64,000 bases of DNA, from the NCBI GenBank assembly GCA_030490835.1, contig CM059972.1, positions 54,355,563 to 54,419,562 of the forward strand, in the 5' to 3' direction. The position numbers were made by a program, and so were the translations under genes. How positions within the stretch are numbered: position 1 is the stretch's first letter; the number at the start of each line of letters is the position of its first letter. The notes below the pieces were generated by a model. That model did not search any database. It was not told the DNA's origin and saw only the letters and a program-made list of their open reading frames with translations. This document shows, piece by piece, positions 36,297 to 49,112 of this stretch. This DNA comes from Annona cherimola (taxonomy: Eukaryota > Streptophyta > Magnoliopsida > Magnoliales > Annonaceae).

Positions 36297-39200
36297 TGTG
36301 GCACCCCGAACCAAGATGTCACTTTCTTACCTCAAGATCTATCGATTGGTAAATGTGAATCAGGATTTTTGCCCTGATCACGTGGCGGGTTCTTAATTGG
36401 ATCTCGTCCAAAATTTTTTTTTTTCGTTTTCACCTGTCATCATTCATAACTTTATATAGCAATAATCACACATTGTGACATTTCACTTGTAATAAAATTC
36501 ATCATTTCATTCATAGTATCCTTTCATGCCTGTCATTATTCACTCAATCATTGTACACATTATACTTGAATACATTTAGTCATTGACTAACATGAAACTT
36601 AGAATTCTAACTAAGTTCATATATACGTAAACAAGGAACTTAGAATTCTAACTAAGTTCATATAACAATTAGCTTACCTTAGCATATTCAAGCTTTTCCA
36701 TTCCTCATAGCTTTCAAGGCTATCATCACGTACCTTCCTTCACGTCTAAGGTTCGCAACCTTTTGAGTTTCCTCGATACCTGTCTAAGGGTTGGGAAAAT
36801 AAAATGTGAGTGACAACTCAGTAAGCAAGCATTTTATCTTTAGGGCAAGGCTTCCTTGAAAACCTTTTTCATAAACATCGGGAATACCTTTTTCCTGAGG
36901 AAATGTATATGTCCTAAAATATCATCGTGAAATCCTTTGTTTATGAGGACAATTCCATGTCCTTGAATATTTTCATAAGACATTCATTCTTAAAATTATT
37001 TATAAGTCGCGCCTGGGCTTGTTAAGGCAAAACATATACGTTTTACCTTCTCTAATGAGTTCCCTTTAATCTTATATGAACATTTGTAATGTTAATAGCT
37101 ATTACATGAAATCATCGGTTGCCAGTGGACGTTTTATGTCCAAAATAATTTTCTTATAAATCCTTAGGCAAAGGAGGACATCATCATGTCCTAAAACATC
37201 ATTAACATAAGCCATCATAAAATCCTTTAGCCAAGAGACATTTTATGTCTCAAAATATTTTTTATATAGCTTCCTTTGGCAATGGAAATTTATGTCCTAA
37301 AACACTTTTTATTTCCAACACATTAACATTGGACATTCTCATGTTCATAAACCCTTATCATTTAGGCTCTTTAGAAAAGGACATTCTCATGTCCAATCCA
37401 AGTTTCACATAAATCTTTTTCATAATCTCCGTCTTGGGGCTTGTTTATAGCAAACAAGGCAAATAAAATACATAAACCATTTTCATAACTACATTTGCAT
37501 AAAAATATTTCCTTTTATTCCCGTTATTTACACTTTTGTGTAAAACACCCTCTCTTTTAGGGTAACTTATGCATATTAGCTCATAAAAATCTCTTTTAGG
37601 ATAACTTTTTGTATAGATGCTTTTATATCCCAATCTTTGGGCTTTTGAAAAGAAAAACATTTGCAAATGCATTTCTCTCCATCCAGTAGTGACACTTAGT
37701 AAGTGATCATGCTACCTTTTGGAAGAGAATCCTTAACAACACGCTAGCCCAGCGGCTGTTTATTTATCCTACTCCCATCTCAGGGAGGGCCCCGTTGGCA
37801 CTCCTTCCATCCCTTAGCGACTTGGCCTTATATAGAGTGGGCCCCGATCATCCCAACCGTGCTCTACAACTTGCCTATTACTTGTACTAGTGCATCGTAC
37901 GTTATTATGACGGACCGTAGTCCGTTTGGTTCGAAGAACCACAGGCCGCAACCTATGTCCTTTTAAATCGGGATCACAGACCGCAGTCCATGTCAACTTG
38001 TAAGTGAGCGCACCCACTTTAACAAGTTGTTATTTGAAATCTAGTTTTAGGATGACCTTCCTTAAATTTCTTTAGAAGCATTTTGAGTAAAATATTTTGA
38101 TAAATATTTGAGATGTTTGAGAAACAACACATCTTAAAACTCTTTTACTAAAAGAATTTCAAAACTTTTGGATTTCCATAAATAAATCATATTTTTCTCT
38201 AATATTTTCTTGGTTTTCATTTCAGGACCTTTTGTTTACAAAAGTTATGCAATTATGCTATCCCCTTGTCCATAACCTAAAAATTTAATAATTGTCAACA
38301 TATCTATTATTTTTACGTAAAAGGGGGAATTGCACAGTCTTTTGCTTGCCATTAAGCAACCTGAAATCAAACCATTTTATGAAATCAACATAGAAGGTTG
38401 GTCATCCATAAATCCCCTTCAACACATCCGTAGAAACATTTTTTCAACATTTTCAACATAGATTTCCTTGTCTAAAGGAAATCAAAACTTTTCGAATATC
38501 ATTTTAAATCATATGGGCTATGTCCAAATTATCATTTACTAATTAATTATCTTGACCGAGCAAACAAATCTTTTCATAATCATCATTGTTTATTACAAGT
38601 TACTATAGAAATAACTCGAAACTTATTTACAAACAATATTTTGTGAAAAAGGGGAAAATTCCCTTTTACTTATAAAATGCTGTTAAAACAATATTATATA
38701 GAACTTACATGCTTAAAAGTAAATTCTTAAAACCATCAGTATCTAACATGAAATCCTTAGAAAACATTAGCATGGAGAACTTGCTTACTCATAAGCAAAA
38801 TTCTCAATTCCATTAACTTGAAGCATTCCCATCCTTGGCAACACTTAGGATAAATTATTTATTTTAAGAAGTGTCGCTTGCTTCCCATGAAGCAAACCTT
38901 AAGACTTTTCATTAAAGTCATCATTTTTCCAAAACTTATGGCTTTGCATTAAAGCCGTCATATTCAAAACTTGTGCTTGTCCATTCGTTAAAACATAAAC
39001 ATAGACAATTCAATCATATCAATCACATAGAAAGAAAATGGTATTTTAGAAAGTTTGCTTGCTTACCTGAGATCGCCATAATCTCTTTTCCTTCCATTCA
39101 TTTCCTTTCTTATATGCATAAAAATGACATTGCATTTATACATATAATCTCATATGCTTGTACATAATTTAGTTTTCCAACCCATATATTTTCATTGACT

Positions 39201-42146
39201 ATATGACCCACTTATTTTACAAGTCAGAGGTTTATACATAACAACGCAACTTGTGCATCATATTATTTATTCTTTTCATTCTTAGTATCCTTACTTAGGA
39301 TAGTTTTCAAGCATATCATGATCTTTCATTTATCTCAATGAAGTTTCATTATCCTTCATTTATCATTTACTTATCCATTTTTCACATTTCTTTCATTAGT
39401 GCTTGCTTTAAGCACATGTTTAAGAGTTTAAGCTTCATATATCAATCCTAAATTTTGAGATTAACAAATATTATCAAAACAGCACCTTGTTTACACATTT
39501 CAACATATTTCCATCCATTTTTCATTTTAGCAAATCACATTAACTCATTACCCCTTTCCATCATTTATATCCTGCACTTAAACTCTCTTGAAGACACATA
39601 TAATATGTGTTATGAAAAATTTTCCTAAACAGAAATATATTCACAAAATATATCATATTTTCATGTATTTTTTCACAAAACCAAATTTCACAAGTCATTC
39701 ATCACCCTTGCATATCTATTCCTTCTCATATGCCCATTTGGTAACATATACATAATGGATTTCATAAAATTTCTAAGTCAGCAATATAATCCATATTTCA
39801 GCATGATATCATCCCTTAATTATCAATTTATTTAGGGTATTTTCATGGTATTTATATTCATTAATCATAGGTTTCCAAAACAGCAACTTTGGAACCCATT
39901 CTTCACCCGTTTAACGTGTCTTTTGACACATAACCTTAGGCAGTTATATAATTCCGAATTTTCAGCAATTAATCCAACTTTTCCTAACCCAAATTTAGGT
40001 TATTAACATATATATCAATTTGGATCATTTCTACATAGGTTTCATATTTCTTTTTGATTTTTTTCTCTAACTATCCACATAAGCTGAAATCAGGCGTACT
40101 GAAATCTCAAAATCTTGAATTAATATAAAATCAAGTATTTTTGATCTGAAATTTCTATCATACCTTAATAACTACATTATTTAACCAAAATAAATATTTT
40201 CAGCATAAAAAAATAAGCATTTATATTTATTTTGGTATTTTGACCTTTCTGGACAACAGCATCCATTTTCAGTTAGCCTTTATCACGTAAATTATTGGGT
40301 ATATTTATACCCATCAGAACCTAATTTTTAATTTTTTATTCTGATAATAAATATTTATTATATATACTGTAAAATTCTCAGACAAAAATTAATTTTATAA
40401 AAATTAGTAAAAAGTATTTTCTATAGATGATCCTATCACCCGTTTTACCCTGTTTAGGTTAATTTTCTCAGATTTTTAATTTGAAACATGATAAATATTT
40501 CAATCTGAAATTTTTTTGGTCCCTTGATCATCATATAATGAGATTTTTAACAAAGTTTCATGGTGAAAATATTTCATTTACTACTTCATTCATATTTTGG
40601 TTTATAATATCATATAATTGCCAGATTTGAAGTATAAACTCAAAATAATCGTATACTTACTTGATTAAATGGGTGATCCATCCTTTTCTCCTTTCTTTTT
40701 TCTTGGTTTTCCCTTCCTTTTGGCTTTCTAGGTGCTGGACGTGAGGCTGCCTTGGGGAAGAAGATGGAATTCAGCACTTGGAAGAATTTTCCAAGCCTCC
40801 AACCTTGTGAACGTGCTTGACTTGGTGCGGCTGAAATTTCTAGCAATGAGCCCTACTTGTTGCTGAATTTTCCACAGCCATTGAATGCCCTCTTATCCTC
40901 TTATGTTCTGGTGAACTCACAGCCATATAAATTAACATTTTACTATTTTTTAAAATCCACAAATCTGCATTAATCCAGGCCGTCCAAATCTGTCCAGCCC
41001 TTGCACGTCACTTGCTGCCCATTTTCATTTCATTTTTTTTCATTTTTTTTAAAATCCCAAAATGTGGATAAATTATAACCTAATTATCCCTTAATTCATG
41101 CATTAATTTTTCGTTAAAAAAATTCAGCAAAATGGCAGCAAATCAGCACATCATTTGGATGTCATTTGCATGCAACAAGTTGTCCTCTTTTACACCTTCA
41201 ATGGCAGCTACTGTTCACATAATTAAATATTTATTTATACATCCCAACATGGCAGCTATATATATACATAATTCATAAAATAAAAATTACAAAAATAACC
41301 AGCCGCAACTGCCTATTGACGTCCATATGCATGTCACCTCTCCTATGCTCATTTTGAGCACTCTTAGCCCCTTTAATGTGGACATCAATGCATGGATAAT
41401 TCATGGGATTTTTGCATTTTATAATTATGCATAAAATATCCAGCATTGCACCTGCATTTGACACCTATTTGGTTCATTAAAAATTGCATTAATTTCATGT
41501 ACTCTAGCATTAAATACATGGTACTCTTGTGGTGCAAAAGTCAACCATATACACCTTTTTCAATTTAGGTATTTTTCCAACATAATTTTCTTAATCCAAA
41601 CCTTCCAAAATGTTAATCTAATAATTTTGTTCAACCGTTTCAAATTTCATCTCAATCCGATTTTCCTAGCTCAAGTTATAGCCGTTAGAAGTTAACGGTT
41701 GAAATTAAGATGTGATCAATAAATCATTAATATAATTTCATCAAGGATTTTCATAATCCAATAATCTCATAATACCAAGCCCAACATCATCAACTTCTAT
41801 TTCAAATTTCACTTGAATCCACCTTACAGGCGTTGAGTTATGAATTTTCTAGTGTTTTCCAACATAATTCCACAATTTCCATTTTAATCTCCATTAATTA
41901 AATCATGGAAATTAAGCTAAACATTCATGCCACATTTGCATATTTTAATCCTCATTATTCCCCTTTAGTAACCTTGACTCATATTGGGCACCGGCGATTA
42001 AATTTTTAATCACCCTTCTTAATTAAACCCTAATTGCAACATATCCTAAAATCCTAAAATCATCCAAAAATTCCATTTAATCATATATAAGTCACATGTA
42101 CATGTTCAATGCATACATTGAATCTTACTTTCGTTGGGGTTTCACA
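36297..42146 (-). mobile_element. 5' LTR of the nested element
   Basis: 5,850 bp with intact TG and CA ends on the minus strand (TGTGAAACCCC ... GGGTGCCACA). Hairpin 36807-36820, hairpin array about 36895-37400, GC block about 37740-37890, first donor intact at 40660, while the acceptor before the exon-2-like segment is changed (AG to AA near 39110). Its partner LTR differs by many substitutions and several indels, for example around 38460-38580, so this insertion is clearly older than the copia element. Confidence 0.92.
36895..37400. repeat. hairpin array (second LTR)
   Basis: Same chain of GGACAT/ATGTCC-type inverted repeats as 25950-26492. One stem is better preserved here: GAGACAT/ATGTCTC near 37236. 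Another is damaged. Confidence 0.8.
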
Positions 42147-42151
42147 AAACT

Positions 42152-42868
42152 CTATCACCTTTTGACTCTACAATCCAACCAGGAGGTATTCTTTGTTAAA
42201 CTCTTCAACAAAAGTTTGCTAAGGCACTTCTTCCGGTCGTGGCATTGTGATTAAATTGTCTCCCACCATTCGTGTGCATCCTTTGCTAATAGATGAGTAG
42301 CACACAATACCTTATGACGGTTATTGCATAGAGATATCCTAAATAATTTCTTGATCTCCGTCATCCAATGCTCTGCTTGCACCGGGTCAGGTTCTCCGGA
42401 AAACTTCGAGGGTTGTTGTGTTAGAAATGCATTAATGGCTCTTCTATCAGCTTTCATTAGCTGATTTTTGTCTCTTAGTGGTGCCGATGTGGAAATGGGA
42501 TCTGCCATTGGAGCAGGTCTTTCCCTTTCTATACCACCCAACTAAGCTTGTTGGGTCCTCTCCCATAGTCCTTGAATAATGTCAGCAGTTTGTGCTGCCC
42601 AGTCTCTAGTGGCTTACTGCATTGCTTCTTTCACTACTGCAGCCACTCTTTCCTCTATGAGTCTAGTTTGCCTTGACTCAGTTTCCTCTTCCATATCTCT
42701 TTTAGGGCTTCTATTATTTCTTCTTTGTTGATTTTTTTGGTTAGGTCCCTGTGTCACAGGCCTTCCTCTCTTAGGTCGACTAGACTCGCCAACTTCATGT
42801 TGGCTTGGAATCTCCGTCGCTGTCTCTTTTCCTTTATTTTTCCTTAATCCTGACCTTGTCTCCACCAT
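42152..42868 (-). pseudogene. gag N-terminal part of the Tekay-like element
   Basis: Starts MVETRSGLRKNKGKE at about 42868. A basic N-terminal region is followed by the capsid start (DRRAINAFLTQQPSKFSGE, EHWMTEIKKLFRIS, HLLAKDAHEWWE). Two in-frame stops lie near 42543 and 42613, and there is a frameshift plus further stops between 42250 and 42152. Gag is then cut by the nested element and resumes at 25350. The target duplication falls inside the conserved segment before KLYQG. The breaks mean no gag can be made from this copy. Confidence 0.9.
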
Positions 42869-42895
42869 TGTGCTAATCTGGGTATATAACAACAC

Positions 42896-43224
42896 ACTTT
42901 TTTATTTACAATCAATGTTAGATCATTGCATACATATTTCATTATCACATGATCGCAACCAATTCATTCAATCACAATCATATCACATCATTCAAGCTTA
43001 TTCATCCATATATTTAAACTCTTAAGTTTAGGTATATCAACATATTCATTCAAAACCATCATATTCACAACATTTCATCCATAGTCACTACATGTGAGGA
43101 TATAACACACTTATGTACACATAGCATAGTACACACATCTTGCATATATACATGTCATTCGATCATAGCAACCATATTGTCATCAAACCATAATTATACA
43201 TACACAACTTTTAAAAAAAAATAA
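42896..43224 (-). mobile_element. leader between gag and the ORF relic
   Basis: AT-rich non-coding leader of the Tekay-like element. Nothing further seen. Confidence 0.5.
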
Positions 43225-44002
43225 GAACATTCATCGTCTGCCTGGACCTATCCTTAGATATCTTCTACGACTACGTGGAACTTGTGAGGGTACCTCGGTG
43301 ATCGTGCTAGTGTCAGACCACACCTGGACCTCATCCTCTCCACTATCATCATCATCATCATCATCATCGTCCTCTTCCTCTTCTTCCTCACTTATAAACT
43401 CATTCACCTCCTCTACTTCCTCCTCTTCCTGACAGGCTCGAGGAATTCCATCGGATCATCATCATCATCATTAATTTCCGCAAGTTGGACAATTTCACCT
43501 GTTTTCTCCATTATATAAAGGATGACCTCATCGGGTCAAAGGAGCTGCAGGGACCTCAATGACTCCCTCAGCAAGACGTTTTTCCATATAAAGGGCCATT
43601 TATATTTCTCGCTGGTGGAGTCTATCCCAACTTGCCCCATAATGAAACTGGACACAACCATCAACAAACCTATACCACGGGCCTGCATCGAGTGGTGTGG
43701 GTGCTGGAGTCTTTCTCCAAAAATCCTGGAGGTCTTATGGATCCACTCTATCGGTAGGAACACGGGGAGATTGTGGGACACCAAGATATGTTCCTGAGAG
43801 GACTCGGGCTCTATGTTCATAACTCGAAGGCTCACCTAGACCTTGCCTGTGCTGACCAGGGGGGACTACTGGGAACTGTGCAGTGTTTCGTTGCGATCCC
43901 CATCACCAATTCATATGCTCCTCCCTTCTTTGTCTCCTTTCCTCCTCCTCTCTCTCCCTTTGCAGTTCTTCTGCGCTCATCATTATTTTTCCCTTATCCG
44001 CC
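43225..44002 (-). pseudogene. unrecognised coding-like relic in the leader
   Basis: On the minus strand a Lys/Arg-rich start (MADKGKNNDERRRTAKGE at about 44002) leads, with frame changes and stops, through DAGPWYRFVDGCVQFHYGAS, a Glu-rich and poly-Asp section encoded by a (GAT)n run (43345-43372), to PRSRRRYLRIGPGRR and a stop near 43225. The codon-like structure and better base composition than the flanks suggest a former gene of roughly 250 codons between PBS and gag. The + strand gypsy relic at 46535-46943 has no such segment. I do not recognise the family. It could be an additional element ORF or a captured host gene fragment. Confidence 0.5.
43345..43372. repeat. (ATC)n trinucleotide run
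   Basis: About eight ATC units on the + strand. On the minus strand they encode consecutive Asp residues in the relic above. Confidence 0.85.
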
Positions 44003-44199
44003 ATCTGTACAAACATAGCAATTTAATTACATTGCAAAAATAATTTATCATCATATATCATGTATTTCATCATGTTATAAATATATCTAATCATCATATA
44101 ATCATGTCTATTTTATCACATAACCATGTATGATCATGCATATCTCATCATATTCTTTCCATTTTCTATACTTAGAATTTTCCATGCCTATTTACCAAT

Positions 44200-44213
44200 C
44201 CATGCTCTGATAC
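44200..44213 (-). other. truncated PBS of the Tekay-like element
   Basis: Minus strand GTATCAGAGCATGG. The first two bases of the usual TGGTATCAGAGC and the whole 5' LTR are missing: the sequence changes at 44214 to a + strand LTR of another copy. Confidence 0.7.
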
Positions 44214-46529
44214 TTTAATGGAGTTTTGGATTTTAGTGAAAAATTGAAGAAAAATTCATAACTTGCAATCCAAACGTCGGATTGAGATGAAATTTTTTAT
44301 GGATGACTAAAATCTTATGATGTACATGATGAATGGTTTAAGATCTGATGAAAATCACAAATTAAGGGTCAAGATGAAACGTCAAAAGGAGATGAAAAAG
44401 TAGCTTAATTTTTCATTAATGCTACTTTTGACTTTTTATTAAAATTAAATAATTAAAAATTAAAAAAAAATTAAATGAAAGGAAACTACATGGATGGATG
44501 TGCAGGGGCTGTTGACTTTTGGGGCCAAATCCAATGGCCACAAGTTAATCTTATCATATATCAAAGGTTGAGATTAATTTGCTTAAAAATAATTAATTTT
44601 AATAAATTAAAAATCTAGGAAAAATAGGGCTGCCATAGGGGGGCTGGACCAGGCCTAGGGTGGCTGCACAAAGCTCCATGAATTTTTAGAAATTATAAAA
44701 AAATACACTTTTATAATTAAATACCTCAAGCTAGGGGGTAAAATCCAATTTTGTGAAAAATCAAAAAGTATAAATAGGGGGCAGGGAGGACGTCCAAAGG
44801 CACTCCAATCTTGAGAAATTCAAGCATTTCCACCCCCAAAATTCGTTTTGGCCTTAGACAGAGAAGGAGAGAAGGAAAGAGAGAGAAAGAGAGAAGGAGG
44901 AGAGGAGTTCTCCACTTGATGTAAGGAAATTCTTCCCAAATTTCTTTTGGGTGTTAATTAGGGTAAAATCATGCTTAGATAATGCCTAATCATGAGAAAA
45001 TAAGTATAGTTACCATGCTAAATTAGAATTATGCCGAAACATAAAAAATTTAGAGCGAAGATGGAGCATTCGGAAAGAGAGCATATGATATATGTAAATA
45101 ATGCTCCAAAAATGGTAAATGATGATTTGGGATTATAATTATGATAAATATGATGTTGGAATAATGATATATTAATTTCATGATTTTTGGAATTAAGGAT
45201 TATGCTTAAGTGAATTTATGTTGATTTTTAGTATATGGAGAAAATGATTTTTTTTGCCAAGTAAATGATGATAAATTTAAAATATATAAAATTTCATATG
45301 ATATACTGAGCATAAGCTATGTCATGGTATTTTTTATTTTTGGAAAAAATATCAATTTTTGGAACCCATGAACAGTAACCTCGGATGAAAAGCCTGATTT
45401 TGGAGAAAATTTGAGATTAATATTTAAATATAAGGATGAAATTTTTAAAGAATTTATGGATAAAAATCAATATAAAGAGGTAATGACCAAGTATTTATAA
45501 AGGGATAACCTCTATATGAATGAGGTAATAAATGATTATAAAGTATGCATGGGAAACAATCTAAGACATGGAAAAATATAGATAAAATATCATTTTTTCT
45601 TGTATAGGAAAAGATGGAGGACACAGACTGAGGAGGTAAGCAAGCTATATGCTTTCTAAAATATTTCTAAATAATTGCAAATTGTTTGCTTACGTGTTTT
45701 ACGAATTGAATTTAAGGATGATCATTCCTATAATGCTTTACATGAAATGATTGCTATCTGCTTGTTAAATTACTTTCTAAATGATTTATCAAGTTTTATG
45801 GAGCATGTCATGCCGGCATATGTATGTATAAACATGGTGCACAAGGAAGAGACTTTGGTGGAGGTAGTAAGCAGATCGAGGATCCCCCTTCACTATTGCC
45901 AAGTCACTAGGGCTGGGTGCCGGCGGTGTCCTCACAGAGGTTGGAGGCACAAGGAAAGTCATGAATGAACGAATGTATTGCATTCTCATAAAATGCATGA
46001 AAATGTTTCTGTCCCATTGGTAATTGATCACTTGGTAAGTGTCTCCTACCAAATGGGGAGAAATGCATTTGAATGAAAGGAAAATGTTTACTTGCCAAAA
46101 GAAAAAAAAACTTGCTTACTGAGTATTATTACTCATATGTGTTTTCAAAATGACAAACAGGCTATGGAGCTGATCATAAAGGATGCAAGGTAGAAATGAC
46201 CTACAAATTTAATTGCAGTTCTATGTATGCGTCCAAGGGGGCGAATGTGTGAAGATAGTATTTAAGACATGTTTTATGAATAATACAAGTATGAATGTAA
46301 TTATGTGAATATTGAAATATTTTAATGAAAGTAGATGATTTTATGATGATATGGATATGTCTATTATGAATGATGATGAGTATATGATTATATGATGAAA
46401 GAAAAAAAAAATTGGTTGAGATCCAATTAAGAACCCGCCGCGTGATCAGGGCAACAATCCTGAGTCACGTTTACCAATCGACAAGATCCCGGAGTAAGGC
46501 TTCTAGGCACTCCGGTTTGGGGCGGCGCA
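44214..46529 (+). mobile_element. 5'-truncated gypsy LTR (solo-LTR-A family)
   Basis: Begins abruptly with TTTAATGGAGTTTTGG, about 300 bp into the LTR as judged from solo LTR A. It runs to GGGGCGGCGCA at 46529, a mutated form of the usual terminus. TATA 44769-44776, donor-like GTAAGG 44921, candidate exon 45608-45635, donor 45636, GC block about 45835-45955, hairpin 46120-46135. A PBS and gag follow, so this is a 5' LTR. Confidence 0.82.
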
Positions 46530-46534
46530 GAAGA

Positions 46535-46550
46535 TGGTATCAAAGCAAGG
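46535..46550 (+). other. primer-binding site
   Basis: TGGTATCAAAGCAAGG five bases after the LTR end. Same type as the PBS at 36277-36292. Confidence 0.85.
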
Positions 46551-46942
46551 ATTGGTAAATAGGCGGGAGAAGGAGAAAATAAAGGATGACTAAAGAATAG
46601 GTCTGATACCACAAAAGTAGTATCAGAGCAAGGATTGGAAAATAGGCGAAGAAAGAGAAAAATTAAGAATGATGATAGAAAAGGAATGATACCACAGACG
46701 TTAGAAATAGAGCATGAATTGATAGATAGGCATGAAAAGAAAGAACTAATGTTTGAATTTACATGTTTAAGAGATTATGATACTTCTATGATATTGATAT
46801 GAAATGATATATATGTGAGAAACATATATAAATGTGTTTGACATATATGCTCGAATATGAATAATGTTGTGAATATTATGAATGTTAGTATTATAAGAAT
46901 GTTATGATATTAACCAAAGTTTTGTGCATATAGAAAGCAAAA
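46551..46942 (+). mobile_element. leader of the + gypsy relic
   Basis: Contains a second, imperfect copy of the PBS-adjacent sequence (GTATCAGAGCAAGGATTGG near 46620). No ORF. Confidence 0.55.
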
Positions 46943-48260
46943 ATGTCAACTACAAGAGCCGGAGCTAGGCTGAATAAAGGGAAGGCACCAATAGGAGAAT
47001 CGGTTAGCCGACCCGAAGTAGGAGAAATCAGTAAACGGACCAAAAGGTTTGAGTCAAGAGGACAGATGTTAAGGACCCGTCAACGACGGGAAGAGGCTAG
47101 CTCTGAATTCCATGTAGAAAGGAGAGCTAACCAAGAAAGGCGGATAGAAGAAAGGACAGTTGCAGCCGTAGAAAAGGCAATGCAGCAATGGACAACTCAG
47201 GCCGCCAATATAATACAAGGTATGTGGGAAAGAAATCGGCAAGCCCCACCGCAAGGTGATAATAGGGAAAGACTCGGCCCATCGGCCAACCCCAATTTTT
47301 CTAGAAGAATGGAGGATAGCCTCCTAGAGACTGATAGAAAGGCTATCAATGCCTTCCTTGTCCAACGACCCCCTAAGTTTGCTGGGGAACCCAACCCCAT
47401 CATTGCAGAGCAATGGATCATGGAAATCAAAAAGTTATTTAGGATTTCGCCTTGCAATGATCAACAGAAAGTTCTATGTGCTACCCACTTGCTGGTTAAA
47501 GACGCTTATGAATGGTAGGAAACATTGATGGTTACCATGCCACACACAGAGCAGGTCACGTGGTAAGAATTTTTGGAAGAATTTAATAGAGAATATCTTC
47601 TAGTAGGCTTACAGAGCCAAAAAGTGATAGAGTTTGAGAAACTCTACCAAGGCAAGATGACGGTGACTGAGTATGCAACAAGATTCAATGCCTTGGTTAG
47701 GTATGTACCTTGGATTGCCAATGTGCCAGAAAATAAGGCACAAAGGTTCCAGCTTGGGCTGAGACCCCAATTAAGGGAAGGATTAGCCCTATTACTAATA
47801 AGAGATTATGCCTCTAGTATAGAAAGAGCTAAGGCATTAGAAATGGAGTCCATGAGGACACAGGAGCTTAGGCAAGCTCAAGAGCGATCCTTCTCGGCTC
47901 CCGAGGAAAATGAGGCCAAAAAAGGGTAAAATGAGAAGGCAATAACTGGAATGGAGAAATCCAGTTACAAGGGAAGGAGCACCTCACTTTGCAAAACTTG
48001 CCATAAGCACCACTCTGGTGAATGCCTCCAAGGATTAAGGAAATGTTTTAAGTGTGGTCAAGCGGGACATATGGCTCGGGAATGCAGAACGACCAAGTGC
48101 TTCATATGTGGCCAAGTCAGGCATATATCATTCAACTGCCCGAACAAACCACAGGAAGCTCCAACTCGAGGAAGGTTGGACTAACAGAAAGACCCCGCCG
48201 TAACCAACTACCATGTGCGTGTCCAAGCCCTCACCAGAATGGAATATTAAGAAACTGAGG
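46943..48260 (+). pseudogene. gypsy (Tekay-like) gag with nonsense codons only
   Basis: Starts MSTTRAGARLNKGKAPIGES. The capsid is readable ([52 protein letters not shown]), then three knuckles (CKTCHKHHSGEC, CFKCGQAGHMAREC, CFICGQVRHISFNC). The whole length stays in one frame, but in-frame stops occur at 47516-47518, about 47564, about 47927 and 48182, and just after HVRVQALTRME at about 48248. At least the first two fit G-to-A or C-to-T changes in Trp or Gln codons. Protease, RT and integrase are absent: sequence homologous to pol ends here. Compare the minus-strand gag at 42152-42868. Confidence 0.92.
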
Positions 48261-48520
48261 AAGAAGCGGATACAGGTATGATTTAAATTTTAGGAAATTC
48301 ATTATTTAATTGAGATGTTACATATTCATACCAATACATAACCACACACGCACTATGGGTGGAAGAACCCAAGGATATAAAATGACAAGTAAAGAATCAT
48401 GTATGAAAGGTATGATAAGCATGATAATATTAAGGCTAAATAAAGAGGGTGTAATGATGAAGAAAATTGTTTGAAATCCCAATACATTTAAAGATAGGAA
48501 ATGGAGGGACTTCCTCCATA
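48261..48520 (+). other. unassigned stretch between gag relic and LTR piece
   Basis: AT-rich. It takes the place where pol and the PPT should be. No motif recognised. Confidence 0.4.
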
Positions 48521-49112
48521 TGAATTAACTTAATCACAAAAAGACAAAAAAGGAGATTTAATCACTATAGGACGAAATAGCAATACTTTTTGATATTTTA
48601 ATGGAGTTTTGGATTTTAGTGAAAAATTGAAGAAAAATTCATAACTTGCAATCCAAAAGTCGGATTGAGATGAAATTTTTTATGGATGACCAAAATCTTA
48701 TGATGTACATGATGAATGGTTTAAGATGTGATGAAATTCACAAATTAAAGGTCAAGATGAAACGTCAAAAGGAGATAAAAAAGTAGCTTAATTTTTCATT
48801 AATGCTACTTTTGACTTTTTATTAAAATTAAATAATTAAAAAATAAAAAAAATTAAATGAAAGGCAACTACATGGATGGACGTGCAGGGGCTATTGACTT
48901 TTGGGGCCAAATCCAATGACCACAAATTAATCTTATCATATATCAACGGTTGAGATTAATTTGCTTAAAAATAATTAATTTTAATAAATTAAAAATCTAG
49001 GAAAAATAGGGCTGCCATAGGGGTCTGGAGCAGGCCTAGGGTGGCTGCACAAAGCTCCATGCATTTTTAGAAATTATAAAAAAATACATTTTTATAATTA
49101 AATATCTCAAGT
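48521..49112 (+). mobile_element. 5' part of the partner gypsy LTR
   Basis: Closely matches 44214-44720 and, before that, solo LTR A from about 6400. It is best read as the 3' LTR of the same + element. It breaks off at 49112, before a TATA box. Only a small number of differences from 44214-44720 are seen by eye. Confidence 0.75.

Larger units (their letters stand above)
25356..42146 (-). mobile_element. complete nested LARD-like gypsy element
   Basis: A 16.8-kb element in the gag of the Tekay-like element, flanked by the perfect 5-bp duplication aaact (25351-25355 and 42147-42151). LTRs are 25356-31153 and 36297-42146. The PBS is at 36277-36292 and the PPT at 31154-31168. The internal region holds only a decayed gag piece and, after subtracting the nested solo LTR, is about 2.6 kb. 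Very long LTRs around a nearly non-coding interior fit the LARD class of non-autonomous elements, which depend on proteins made by relatives. Its LTRs match those of Tekay-like elements in termini and signals. Confidence 0.92.
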
